Shown here piece after piece: positions 52,285 to 61,360 of a stretch of 64,000 bases of DNA (positions are counted from its first letter, which is position 1; each line of letters begins with the position of its first letter). The notes below the pieces were generated by a model. The model ran no database searches, was not told where the DNA came from, and saw only the letters and a program-made list of their open reading frames with translations. This stretch comes from Rathayibacter sp. VKM Ac-2856. Its GTDB lineage: Bacteria; Actinomycetota; Actinomycetes; Actinomycetales; Microbacteriaceae. Location: the NCBI RefSeq assembly GCF_013205055.1, contig NZ_JABMLF010000006.1:347806-411805 (forward strand). The letters run 5' to 3'. The position numbers and the translations under genes were made by a program.

Positions 52285-53760
52285 TCAGGCGGGGACGGCG
52301 TCGAGAGTCCGGGCGGCGACGGCGAGAGGGAGCTTGGGCAGCCGGCCGCCTGCGAGCGTCTCGAGGACGCGGACGACCTGCGCGCTGTAGCCGGACTCGT
52401 TGTCGTACCAGACGTAGAGCACCACCCCGTCCGGCGTCTCGATGGTGGCGAGGCCGTCCACGACTCCCGCGTGCCGGGAGCCCAGGATGTCGGTCGAGAC
52501 GATCTCCGGGGATTCGACGTAGTCGATCTGCCGGCGCAGCGGCGAGTCGAGCGAGGCCCGGCGGAGATGCTCGTTGACCGTCTCCTTCGTCACCGGCCTG
52601 CTGGTGCGGAGGTTCAGGATCGCGAGCGAGACGTTCGGGGTCGGAACCCGGATCGAGCTCCCCGTGAGCCTTCCCGCCATCTCCGGAAGCGCCTTCGCGA
52701 CCGCCTTCGCCGCACCGGTCTCGGTGATGACCATGTTCAGGGCCGCGGATCGGCCGCGCCGGTCACCGGCGTGGAAGTTGTCGATCAGGTTCTGATCGTT
52801 GGTGAAGGAGTGGACGGTCTCGACGTGACCGCTGACGACCCCTGCGAAGTCGTCGATCACCTTGAGCACGGGCGTGATGGCGTTGGTCGTGCACGACGCG
52901 GCTGAGACGACGCGGTCGGCCGGGGAGAGACCCTCGTGGTTGATGCCGTGGACGATGTTCTTCACCTGACCGGAGGCGGGCGCGGTGAGCAGGACCTGCT
53001 TGGCACCCGTCGATAGGAGGTGGCGTTCGAGGCCCGCCTGGTCGCGCCACCGACCGGTGTTGTCGACGATGATCGCGTCCGCGATGCCGTACAGGCTGTA
53101 GTCGATCGTCGCCGGGTCGTCCGAGTAGAGGAACTGGAGGAGCGTGCCGTTGGCGAGGATCGTGTCGCGCTCCTCGTCGACCGAGAGGGTCCCGGCGAAG
53201 GGGCCGTGCACGCTGTCGCGGCGGAGCAGGCTCGCCCGCTTGCGCACGTCGTCGGCGGAACCGCGCCTCACGACGACGGCACGCAGGCGCAGGCTCCGGC
53301 CGCCGTGCTCGATGAGCAGCCGGGCCACCAGCCGGCCGATGCGGCCGAAGCCGTAGAGGACGACGTCGCGGGGGCGCTCGGGGATCCGACGCTCCATCCC
53401 CAAGACCGGGGCGAGCTCCCGACGCAGGAACTCCTCGAGGGTGACCTCGCCCCCGCCCGCTCGGTGGAGTCGGGCGAGCTGGGCGAGGTCGAGCGACGCG
53501 GGAGCGAGATCGAGCACCGAGAGCGCGCGGAGGATCGCCAGAGTCTCGTGGAGAGGGAGCTCCGTCTCGTCGAGGTGGCGTGTGAAGCGGTGAGCTTTGA
53601 GGAGCTCGATCGTCGATCTGTTGATCAGGCTCGTGCCGTGCAGCGAGGTGATGACTCCGTGCCGGCGGTAGAGGTCGCCGATGAGCGGGATCATAGTCTC
53701 GGCGCAGGCCTCGCGATCCTCCCAGCTCGCCGCTCGGAGGTGGTGCTCGGTGAGGTTCAT
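52285..53760 (-). CDS. gapB: Glyceraldehyde-3-phosphate dehydrogenase, long GapB type
   Basis: A 491-residue GAPDH, about 150 residues longer than the glycolytic enzyme. The extra N-terminal part (~1-125) is helical and is also present in corynebacterial GapB, which works in the gluconeogenic direction with NADP. The Rossmann motif is VVLYGFGRIGRLVARLL, the catalytic Cys is in VSAASCTTNAITP, followed by HSFTNDQNLIDNFH, and the C-terminus has WYDNESGYSAQVVRVL. The ATG at 53760 has AGGAG upstream. It follows adk and ppsA in one direction, which fits a gluconeogenic role. Confidence 0.88.
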   Translation of the reverse strand: MNLTEHHLRAASWEDREACAETMIPLIGDLYRRHGVITSLHGTSLINRSTIELLKAHRFTRHLDETELPLHETLAILRALSVLDLAPASLDLAQLARLHRAGGGEVTLEEFLRRELAPVLGMERRIPERPRDVVLYGFGRIGRLVARLLIEHGGRSLRLRAVVVRRGSADDVRKRASLLRRDSVHGPFAGTLSVDEERDTILANGTLLQFLYSDDPATIDYSLYGIADAIIVDNTGRWRDQAGLERHLLSTGAKQVLLTAPASGQVKNIVHGINHEGLSPADRVVSAASCTTNAITPVLKVIDDFAGVVSGHVETVHSFTNDQNLIDNFHAGDRRGRSAALNMVITETGAAKAVAKALPEMAGRLTGSSIRVPTPNVSLAILNLRTSRPVTKETVNEHLRRASLDSPLRRQIDYVESPEIVSTDILGSRHAGVVDGLATIETPDGVVLYVWYDNESGYSAQVVRVLETLAGGRLPKLPLAVAARTLDAVPA

Positions 53761-53816
53761 TCGTTGCTCCTGGGGGTCGGCGTCCGCAGTGGCGGCTCTC
53801 GGGGGTCGTGGCGGTG

Positions 53817-54416
53817 TCACCGCAGCGGCTCGCCGTGCATCGAGAGCGGATGCCGGACGGTACGGGCGGCCGCCACGACGGCCTCGACCACGAGCTCGAC
53901 CGGGTAAGCGCCGTTGATGCGTCGCAGCAGGCCGCGCTCCTCGTACTCCCGCGCGATGGGGTGGGTGAGTTCCTGGTAGCGCGCGAGCCGCTCCCGGACG
54001 ACATCGGGTCGATCGTCCGCACGGTCCTCTGATCGGTTCGAGAGGCGGTCCAGCAGCGTCCTCTCGTCGACGTGGAGCAGGATCACGGCGTCGATCTCCT
54101 CAGCGTCCTCCTCGAGGAGGTCGTCGAGTGCCGCGACCTGGTCGATCGTCCGGGGATAGCCGTCGAGGACGAACCCGGTCGCGGCGTCGTCGCGCCGGAG
54201 CCGCCCGCGCAGCATGGCGGTCGTGAGGGAGTCGTCGACGTACTGGCCGTTCCGCAGGGCGTCGGCGACCTGAAGCCCGAGCACGGTGCCGCGGTCGACC
54301 TCGTCGCGGAACAGTCCGCCTGTCGTGACGTGCGGGACGCCGAGGGCTGTGGAGAGCAGCGCTCCCTGGGTGCCCTTGCCCGCGCCGGGCGGGCCCATGA
54401 TGACGATGCGGCTCAT
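53817..54416 (-). CDS. Adenylate kinase (operon-specific paralog)
   Basis: A 199-residue nucleoside monophosphate kinase. P-loop [14 protein letters not shown], the AMP-binding segment [11 protein letters not shown] and [18 protein letters not shown], and the lid region [22 protein letters not shown]. It is a short-lid form without the zinc-finger lid. It is separate from the usual adk in the ribosomal-protein operon, which is not in this window. PEP synthase releases AMP, so an adenylate kinase made with it would convert AMP and ATP to 2 ADP. The start overlaps the ppsA stop by four bases. Confidence 0.88.
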   Translation of the reverse strand: MSRIVIMGPPGAGKGTQGALLSTALGVPHVTTGGLFRDEVDRGTVLGLQVADALRNGQYVDDSLTTAMLRGRLRRDDAATGFVLDGYPRTIDQVAALDDLLEEDAEEIDAVILLHVDERTLLDRLSNRSEDRADDRPDVVRERLARYQELTHPIAREYEERGLLRRINGAYPVELVVEAVVAAARTVRHPLSMHGEPLR

Positions 54417-56797
54417 GCGAGGCTGCTCCAGGTCTCCACGACGGTATCGGGGTTGAGGGAGAGGGACGAGATCCCCCGGTCGAAGAGGTATCGGGCGAGT
54501 TCGGGGTGGTCACTCGGAGCCTGGCCGCAGATGCCGACGTAGCGTCCGCGAGCGCGGCAGGCGTCGATCGCGAGCTCGATCAGCTGCATGACCGCGGGGT
54601 TCCGCTCGTCGAAGCTCTCGGCGACGAGCGCGGAGTCGCGATCGATGCCGAGGGTGAGCTGCGTGAGGTCGTTGGATCCGATCGAGAAACCGTCGACGTG
54701 GTCGAGGAACTGGTCGGCGAGAAGCGCGTTGGAGGGTACCTCGCACATCATGATCAGCTCGAGCCCGTTCTCGCCCCGGCGCAGGCCGTTCCAGGCGAGC
54801 TTCTTCACGACCGCGCGCGCCTCCTCGACGGTGCGGACGAACGGGATCATCACCTTGATGTTGCGCAGTCCCATCTCGTCGTAGACGTAGCGGATCGCCT
54901 CGCACTCGAGTGCGAACGCGGCCGAGAACTCCTTGGAGAGGTAGCGCGCCGCCCCGCGGAACCCGATCATCGGGTTCTCCTCGATCGGCTCGTAGCGGCT
55001 GCCGCCGAGCAGACCCGCGTACTCGTTCGACTTGAAGTCGGAGAGGCGGATGATGACGGGCTTGGGATCGAAGGCCGCGGCGAGAGTGGCGACGCCCTCG
55101 GCAAGCCGGCGGACGAAGAAATCGGCGGGGCTGTCGTATGCCGCGATCCGTTCCTCGATCTCCGCCCGGATATCGGCCGGCTGGTCCTCGAGCTCGAGCA
55201 GGGCGCAGGGATGAACCCCGATCTGCCGCGAGATGACGAACTCCATGCGCGCAAGGCCCACGCCGTCGTTGGGCAGAGCCGAGAGCGCGAAGGCGGACTC
55301 CGGATTACCGACGTTCAGCATGATCTTCCCGGGGAGCACAGGCAGAGAGTCGAGCTCGATCCGCTCGATCCGCACCTCCTGGATGCCGGAGAGAACGACT
55401 CCGGTCTCGCCCTCGGCGCAGGACGCGGTCACGTCCTGGCCGTCGCGGAGGACCTCGGTGGCGTTCCCGGTACCGACGACGGCGGGGACGCCGAGCTCGC
55501 GGGCGATGATCGCAGCATGGCAGGTGCGGCCGCCGCGGTTCGTCACGATGGCCGAGGCGCGCTTCATGATCGGCTCCCAGTCCGGATCCGTCATGTCGGC
55601 GACGAGAACCTCTCCTGCCTGGAAGTCGGCCATCTGGTCAGGCGAGGTCAGCACGCGGACCGCGCCCGAGCCGATGCGCTGTCCGATCGCCCTGCCCTCG
55701 AGGAGGAGGGGTCCGGTGCTCTCGAGCCGGTGCCGTTCGATGGTGCCGGCCGAACGGCGCGACACCACGGTCTCGGGGCGCGCCTGCAGGATGTAGAGCT
55801 TCCCGTCGAGAGCATCCTTGCCCCACTCGATGTCCATCGGGCGCCCGTAGTGGCGCTCAATGGCGAGGGCGGACCGGGCGAGCTCGGTCACCTCGGCGTC
55901 GGTGAGCGAGAAGCGCCGGCGATCGGCGGGCTCGGTGTCCACGAAGGCGGTCGTGCGTCCGACAGCGGTGTCGTCGGTGAAGACCATCTTGATCGCCTTC
56001 GAGCCGACGCGGCGCGAGAGGACGGCCGGGCGACCGCGGCGCAGAGTGGTCTTATGCACGGTGAACTCGTCCGGGTCGACCGCGCCCTGGACGACGCCCT
56101 CTCCCAGGCCGTAGGCGCTGGTGATGAAGACCGCGCCGTCGTGGCCCGACTCGGTGTCGAGGGTGAACATGACGCCGGAGGCGGCCTGGTCGGAGCGGAC
56201 CATCCGCTGCACTCCGACGGAGATGGCGATGTCGGTCTCGCCGAAGCCCTGGTGCACCCGGTAGGCGATGGCCCGGTCGGTGAAGAGCGAGGCGAAGACG
56301 CGGCGGGTCGCGTCGAGGATGTTGTCGATCCCGCGGATGTTCAGGAAGGTCTCCTGCTGGCCGGCGAAGGAGGCGTCGGGGAGGTCCTCGGCGGTCGCGC
56401 TGGAGCGCACCGCGAAGCTCGTTCCGCGCGAGTCCGCTTCGAGATCGCGGTACGCCTCGCGGATCGCGTCGGCCAGCTCGGCCTCGAGCGGGACGCTCTC
56501 GATCTGGGCCCGGATGCGGGCGCCGGTCTCGGCGAGAGCGGTCACGTCCTCGACGTCGAGGCCGATGAGCTTCTCGGCGATCCAGTCCGCCAGGCCGGAG
56601 GCGGCGAAGTGCCGACGAAAGGCGGAGGCGGTGGTGGCGAAGCCGCCGGGCACCCGGACGCCGGCCGCGCTCAATGTCGCAATCAGCTCGCCGAGGGACG
56701 CGTTCTTGCCGCCCACCTCCGGCAGATCGGTCAGGCGCACGGCGGTGAACGGAAGGACTGTGCGGTGCGTGACCTCGAGGTCGTGGAGCAGCGTCAT
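54413..56797 (-). CDS. ppsA: Phosphoenolpyruvate synthase
   Basis: A 794-residue enzyme: pyruvate + ATP + H2O to PEP + AMP + phosphate. The ATP-grasp domain is N-terminal ([39 protein letters not shown]), the phosphohistidine domain carries the swivelling His in [19 protein letters not shown], and the PEP/pyruvate TIM barrel is C-terminal with [45 protein letters not shown] and the catalytic Cys in [12 protein letters not shown]. It heads the ppsA-adk-gapB operon. An operator-like dyad at 56883 lies 86 nt upstream, in the shared region with the ScfR-type regulator. Confidence 0.95.
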   Translation of the reverse strand: MTLLHDLEVTHRTVLPFTAVRLTDLPEVGGKNASLGELIATLSAAGVRVPGGFATTASAFRRHFAASGLADWIAEKLIGLDVEDVTALAETGARIRAQIESVPLEAELADAIREAYRDLEADSRGTSFAVRSSATAEDLPDASFAGQQETFLNIRGIDNILDATRRVFASLFTDRAIAYRVHQGFGETDIAISVGVQRMVRSDQAASGVMFTLDTESGHDGAVFITSAYGLGEGVVQGAVDPDEFTVHKTTLRRGRPAVLSRRVGSKAIKMVFTDDTAVGRTTAFVDTEPADRRRFSLTDAEVTELARSALAIERHYGRPMDIEWGKDALDGKLYILQARPETVVSRRSAGTIERHRLESTGPLLLEGRAIGQRIGSGAVRVLTSPDQMADFQAGEVLVADMTDPDWEPIMKRASAIVTNRGGRTCHAAIIARELGVPAVVGTGNATEVLRDGQDVTASCAEGETGVVLSGIQEVRIERIELDSLPVLPGKIMLNVGNPESAFALSALPNDGVGLARMEFVISRQIGVHPCALLELEDQPADIRAEIEERIAAYDSPADFFVRRLAEGVATLAAAFDPKPVIIRLSDFKSNEYAGLLGGSRYEPIEENPMIGFRGAARYLSKEFSAAFALECEAIRYVYDEMGLRNIKVMIPFVRTVEEARAVVKKLAWNGLRRGENGLELIMMCEVPSNALLADQFLDHVDGFSIGSNDLTQLTLGIDRDSALVAESFDERNPAVMQLIELAIDACRARGRYVGICGQAPSDHPELARYLFDRGISSLSLNPDTVVETWSSLA

Positions 56798-56882
56798 TGG
56801 CGTGGCCCTTTTCGTTTGGTGGAACGTCGGTCAAACTGATGGTGGTCCGTTACTCGGGCCGTCGACCCGATCGGCTGGCGTG

Positions 56883-56898
56883 AAGAACTCCGGTTCTT
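56883..56898. promoter_or_regulatory. Palindrome between ppsA and the ScfR-type regulator
   Basis: AAGAAC-TCCG-GTTCTT is a perfect 16-bp palindrome in the 248-nt divergent promoter region. It is a candidate binding site for the adjacent regulator. Confidence 0.5.
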
Positions 56899-57045
56899 GC
56901 GCTTTCGTCAAGCGAGACGATCGCGAGCCGAGTCCTCCCTCCGATCCGCGGCGACGCGGCCGGACGGACGGGCCGTTCTTGCCCGTGACGCCGACCCACC
57001 CCGGATCGTGCTCCGCCCGACGCACCGTGTGAAGGAGCGCTTCTC

Positions 57046-58506
57046 GTGCCTCCCGTCCGACCTCTCCCCGCCGACGACGACCACGCCCTGGTGCTCGGCG
57101 CTCGTCTCCGCCACTACCGCACCGGCGCGGGGATGACCCTGGACGACCTCGCCGCCGCGCTGGGCACGAGCGCCAGCCGGATCTCCTTGATCGAGAACGG
57201 GCATCGGGAGCCGCGTCCGTCCGAGCTGCCGGCGTTCGCCCGCGTGCTCGGAGTGTCCGTCGAGGAGCTCATCAGGCTCGAGGCCCCGAACGACCGCTCG
57301 GGCCTCGAGCTGGAGCTGCGGCGCTTCCAGGACTCGCCCTCGTTCTCAGGACTGGGTCTGCCCGCGGTGAAGGTAGGGCGCGGCATCTCGGACGACGTGC
57401 TCGAGGTCCTCGTCGGGCTGCACCGCGAGCTCGAGCGCCGCGTGCGGACGGCGTCGGCGACGCCGGAGGAGGCGCGCCTGCGGAACACCCAGCAGCGCGC
57501 CGCGATGCGCGCTCGGAACAACCACCTGTCCGAGATCGAGGGCCTTGCCGAGGAGCGCCTCCGCGCGGTCGGGCACGTCTCGGGCGCGCTCACCCATCGC
57601 GAGGTGCACCTGATGGTCGAGCAGCTCGGACTCGAGGTCGTCTACGTGGACGACCTGCCGCGCTCCACTCGGAGCATCACGGACGTGGAGAACGGGCGCA
57701 TCTACCTCCCGCCGGCGTCGATCCCGGGCGGGCACGGCCTGCGGTCGATCGCGCTCCAGGCGGTCGCCCACCAGCTCCTCGGGCACACGCCGCCCGAGTC
57801 CTATGCCGACTTCCTCCATCAGCGGCTCGAGATCAACTACTTCGCCGCCGCCTGCCTGATGCCGCAGCGTCAGTCGGTCGAGTTCCTCGCGAACCGGAAG
57901 AAGGTGCGCGATCTGGCAGTGGAGGACTTCCGCGACGCGTTCGGCGTGACCCACGAGGCCGCGGCGCTGCGGATGACGAATCTCATGACCGAGCACTTCG
58001 GCATCCGCGTCCATTTCCTCCGGGTCGGAGCGGACGGCGAGGTGCTGAAGGCCTACGAGAACGACGACCTCCCACTGCCCGTCGACGTCACCGGCGCGGT
58101 GGAGGGGCAGATCGTCTGCCGGAAGTGGGGAGCGCGCAAAGCCGCGGAGATGGCGCACCGCACGACCGAGTACCGGCAGTACACCGACACCCCCGTCGGC
58201 ACCTACTGGGCGTCCGTGCAGACGGGCCAATCCACCCAGGGGCCGTTCGCGATCACCTTCGGCGTGCCGTTCGACGACGCTCGATGGTTCCGCGGCAGGG
58301 AGACCACGCACCGGCAGACGTCCACCTGTCCCGACCCGTCGTGCTGCCGACGTCCACCGAGCGACCTCGAGGCGCGGTGGGCGGGCAAGGCGTGGCCGAG
58401 CGCCCGACTGCACGCGCAGATCCTCGCCTCGCTGCCGACCGGGCGGTTCCCGGGCGTGGACGAGGCCGAGATCTACAGCTACCTCGAACGGCACGCCCGC
58501 TCGTGA
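57046..58506 (+). CDS. XRE/ScfR (RamB-like) transcriptional regulator
   Basis: A 486-residue regulator. The XRE HTH is at ~15-75 (GAGMTLDDLAAALGTSASRISLIENGHREP in parts). An ImmA/IrrE-like middle part has AVAHQLLGHTPPE, in which the usual metalloprotease HExxH is changed to HQLLGH, so proteolysis is doubtful. A C-terminal Cys-containing domain (IVCRKWG, TCPDPSCC) marks the short-chain fatty acyl regulator family. RamB and related proteins control acetate, propionate and PEP-node genes in corynebacteria. GTG at 57046 has AAGGAG upstream. It is divergent from ppsA, its probable target. Confidence 0.85.
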   Translation: MPPVRPLPADDDHALVLGARLRHYRTGAGMTLDDLAAALGTSASRISLIENGHREPRPSELPAFARVLGVSVEELIRLEAPNDRSGLELELRRFQDSPSFSGLGLPAVKVGRGISDDVLEVLVGLHRELERRVRTASATPEEARLRNTQQRAAMRARNNHLSEIEGLAEERLRAVGHVSGALTHREVHLMVEQLGLEVVYVDDLPRSTRSITDVENGRIYLPPASIPGGHGLRSIALQAVAHQLLGHTPPESYADFLHQRLEINYFAAACLMPQRQSVEFLANRKKVRDLAVEDFRDAFGVTHEAAALRMTNLMTEHFGIRVHFLRVGADGEVLKAYENDDLPLPVDVTGAVEGQIVCRKWGARKAAEMAHRTTEYRQYTDTPVGTYWASVQTGQSTQGPFAITFGVPFDDARWFRGRETTHRQTSTCPDPSCCRRPPSDLEARWAGKAWPSARLHAQILASLPTGRFPGVDEAEIYSYLERHARS

Positions 58507-58534
58507 TACGGGGAGGCACTCAGCGCCTCCCCGT

Positions 58535-61360
58535 TCAGGAGCGGGTCACGTCGTCCAGCACTTGGAGGACGTGACGGTACGGCTCGCCCGTCGCCCGCGT
58601 CATGCCGAGCTCGCACGTGCGATTCACGGAGGCGTGCACGGCGGCATCCGCGCGCCGCACCTCCTCCGCCTCCGGCCCGGTCGCCGAGGCCGTGAGCTCG
58701 GGGTGCAGCATGCCGCGGTCGCCCGCGAAGGCGCAGCAGCCCCAGTCCTCGGGGATCAGCACGTCGTCCGCGGCGGCCGCGGCCACCCGCGACAGCGCAC
58801 CGTCGATCCCTAGCCTCTTCGAGGAGCAGGTGGGGTGGAGGGCGAGGGAGGAGACCTTCGACGCCTCGGGGAGCCGGGGCAGGACGGTCTCGTCCACGAA
58901 CGCCACCGCGTCGACGACCCGGATGCCGAGCTCGCCGGCGCTCTCGAGGAGGACGTGAAGCCCCTCGGTGCAGGACGACGCATCGCAGACGACCGGCAGT
59001 GCGCCTCCCCGGGTCGCCCGGAGCAGCGACGCGGCGACCCGGTCCTTCATCACCGCGTACCCCTGTGTCAGTCCCTTCGACTTCCACGGAGTCCCGCAGC
59101 AGAGTGAGGGCAGATCGTCGGGGGTCGAGATCGCGACCCCGGCGCGCTCGCAGAGCCGGACGAAGGACTCGCCCACGCCTCCGCCTCCCTCCGAGCCGAA
59201 CATGGTCGTCGTGCAGCTCGAGAAGTACACGGCGACGGGCTCATCAGCCGTGAGCACGGGCCGCCGGCGACCGCCGCCGGGGAGCTCGCTCGAGTACTGC
59301 GGCATGACGTCGTGGCTGATCACCGCGCGTGCTGCGGTGGTCGCGAGCGCGGGCAGGACCGACGGCACCTTCTTGGCGATCGATAGCGCGACGCCGCCCC
59401 CGCGACTGACGGCGTCCCAGTTCTTCGCGAGAGCCTTCCAGCCTCCCTGGCTGAGGGCGTCGGCGCTCTCAGCACGGAGCCGACGGGTGAGATCGCCGGT
59501 GTTGATCAGCACCGGGCACGCGGTCTGGCACATCCCGTCGACGGCGCAGGTCTCGACGGCGTCGTACTCGTACTCCTTCTCGAGCGTCCGCAGCAGGACG
59601 GTGTCACCGGCCTCCTTCGCCCGCGCGATCTCGCGGCGCAGCACGATCCGCTCGCGCGGGGTGGTGGTGATGTCCTTGCTCGGGCAGACCGGTTCGCAGT
59701 ACCCGCACTCGACGCAGCGGTCGACCTCCTCCTCGACCGTGGGAGTGGTCTTGAGGTCGCGGATGTGCGAATCGGGATCCTCGTTCAGGAGCACGCCGGG
59801 GTTCAGCAGGCCGTCGGGGTCGACGAGCGCCTTCACGCCGAGCATCACGTCGTAGAGCTCGTCCCCGTACTGGCGGCGCACGAAGGGAGCCATGATCCGG
59901 CCCGTCCCGTGCTCGGCCTTCAGGGTCCCTCCCTGCGAGAGGACGAGGGCGACCATCTCCTCCGTGAACGCCTCGTAGCGCCGGAGCGAGACGGGGTCGT
60001 CGAAGCGCTCGTTGAGCATGAAGTGGATGTTGCCGTCCTTGGCGTGACCGAAGATCACGCTGTCCTCGTAGCCGTGCCGGTCGAAGAGCCGGATGAGCTC
60101 GGTGCAGGTGCCGTACAGCTTCTCGACCGGTACCGCGATGTCCTCGAGGAGCGCCGTCGTCCCCGACGGTCGCGCTCCGGCGACGAGCGTGTACAGGCCC
60201 TTCCGGATGTGCCACAGCTGCGCCCGGCGGACGGGATCGGTACTGAGGACCGCCTCCCCGGCGAGCGGCAGAGTCGCGAAGACCTCCACCGCCTGAGCCA
60301 GGCGGACGGCGAGCGACTCCGCGGAGTCCTCCTGGTACTCGACGAGCAGCGCGGCCTGGTCGACGACGCGCAGCTCGAGGAGGTCGGCGGTCGCCTCGGG
60401 GTCGCGCTGGGCGACTCGGAGGCTGGTGGCGTCGAGCAGCTCGATCGTGGCGAAGCCCGCTGCGACGAGTGCGGGGAGAGAGGTGGTCGCGGCCGCGAGA
60501 TCCGGAAACACGAGAAGGCCGGTGGCGACGGAGGAGTGGACGGGCACCGTCCGGAAGACGGCTTCCGCGACGAAGGCCAGTGTGCCCTCGCTCCCGATCA
60601 CAAGGTGGGTGAGGAGGTCGATCGCGCTGTCGTGGTCGAGGAAGGAGTTGAGGCCGTACCCCATCGTGTTCTTGATCGAGTAGAGCGCACGGATGGTGTC
60701 GATGGAGGCGGGGTCCGCGCGGACCCGGTCCCGCAGGCCCAGGAGTCCCTGCGCGAGAGCGGGCTCGTCGCGGTGCAGCTGCTCATCGGCCCCCGCAGCG
60801 GCGGTGTTGACGATCGTGCCGCTCGGCAGGACGAGGACCGCGGACGCGAGGGTGCGGTAGGTGTTGCCGGTGATCCCGCAGGCCATGCCGCTGGAGTTGT
60901 TGGCGATGACGCCGCCGATGGTGCAGGCGATCTCGCTCGCGGGGTCGGGGCCGAGCTTGCGCTTGTAGCGCGCGAGTCGGGTGTTCACGGCGCGGACGGT
61001 CGCTCCCGGGCCGGAGCGGACCAGAGCTCCTCCCTCGAGGACCTCGATGGAGCGGAAGTGCCGACGGGTGTCGAGGAGGACGCCCGAGGAGCCGGCCTGC
61101 CCGCTGAGGCTCGTCCCTCCGGAGCGGAAGGTCACGGGCACGCCGCGGCGGCGGGAGGCGGCCAGCACGTCCGCCACCTGGCGGGCGGAGGAGGGGGTGA
61201 CGACCGCCTGCGGGGTCAGCTGGTAGTGCGAGGCGTCGTGGGCGGAGGCGAGTCGGTCTGTCGCTCGGACGGCGACTCCTCCGGGCGCGGCGGCCTCGAG
61301 CTCCGCGACGAGCGCGTCGGGGACCGGCGCGAGTGTGGTGGAGCGCTCAGTGCGACTCAC
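58535..61360 (-). CDS. FAD-linked and Fe-S 2-hydroxyacid (D-lactate-type) dehydrogenase
   Basis: A 941-residue respiratory dehydrogenase. The FAD domain (~20-520) has VTPSSARQVADVLAASRRRG, VTFRSGGTSLSGQ, GGVIANNSSGMACG and LVIGSEGTLAFV. Two 4Fe-4S motifs follow (DRCVECGYCEPVCPS and ETCAVDGMCQTACPV). The C-terminal part has CCG-type motifs (LCCGTPWKSKG, WGCCAFAGDRGMLHPEL). The layout matches D-lactate and D-2-hydroxyglutarate dehydrogenases that pass electrons to quinone. The GTG at 61360 overlaps the dehydratase stop by 14 bases, so the two work together. Lactate formed from rhamnose breakdown is a possible substrate. Confidence 0.88.
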   Translation of the reverse strand: MSRTERSTTLAPVPDALVAELEAAAPGGVAVRATDRLASAHDASHYQLTPQAVVTPSSARQVADVLAASRRRGVPVTFRSGGTSLSGQAGSSGVLLDTRRHFRSIEVLEGGALVRSGPGATVRAVNTRLARYKRKLGPDPASEIACTIGGVIANNSSGMACGITGNTYRTLASAVLVLPSGTIVNTAAAGADEQLHRDEPALAQGLLGLRDRVRADPASIDTIRALYSIKNTMGYGLNSFLDHDSAIDLLTHLVIGSEGTLAFVAEAVFRTVPVHSSVATGLLVFPDLAAATTSLPALVAAGFATIELLDATSLRVAQRDPEATADLLELRVVDQAALLVEYQEDSAESLAVRLAQAVEVFATLPLAGEAVLSTDPVRRAQLWHIRKGLYTLVAGARPSGTTALLEDIAVPVEKLYGTCTELIRLFDRHGYEDSVIFGHAKDGNIHFMLNERFDDPVSLRRYEAFTEEMVALVLSQGGTLKAEHGTGRIMAPFVRRQYGDELYDVMLGVKALVDPDGLLNPGVLLNEDPDSHIRDLKTTPTVEEEVDRCVECGYCEPVCPSKDITTTPRERIVLRREIARAKEAGDTVLLRTLEKEYEYDAVETCAVDGMCQTACPVLINTGDLTRRLRAESADALSQGGWKALAKNWDAVSRGGGVALSIAKKVPSVLPALATTAARAVISHDVMPQYSSELPGGGRRRPVLTADEPVAVYFSSCTTTMFGSEGGGGVGESFVRLCERAGVAISTPDDLPSLCCGTPWKSKGLTQGYAVMKDRVAASLLRATRGGALPVVCDASSCTEGLHVLLESAGELGIRVVDAVAFVDETVLPRLPEASKVSSLALHPTCSSKRLGIDGALSRVAAAAADDVLIPEDWGCCAFAGDRGMLHPELTASATGPEAEEVRRADAAVHASVNRTCELGMTRATGEPYRHVLQVLDDVTRS

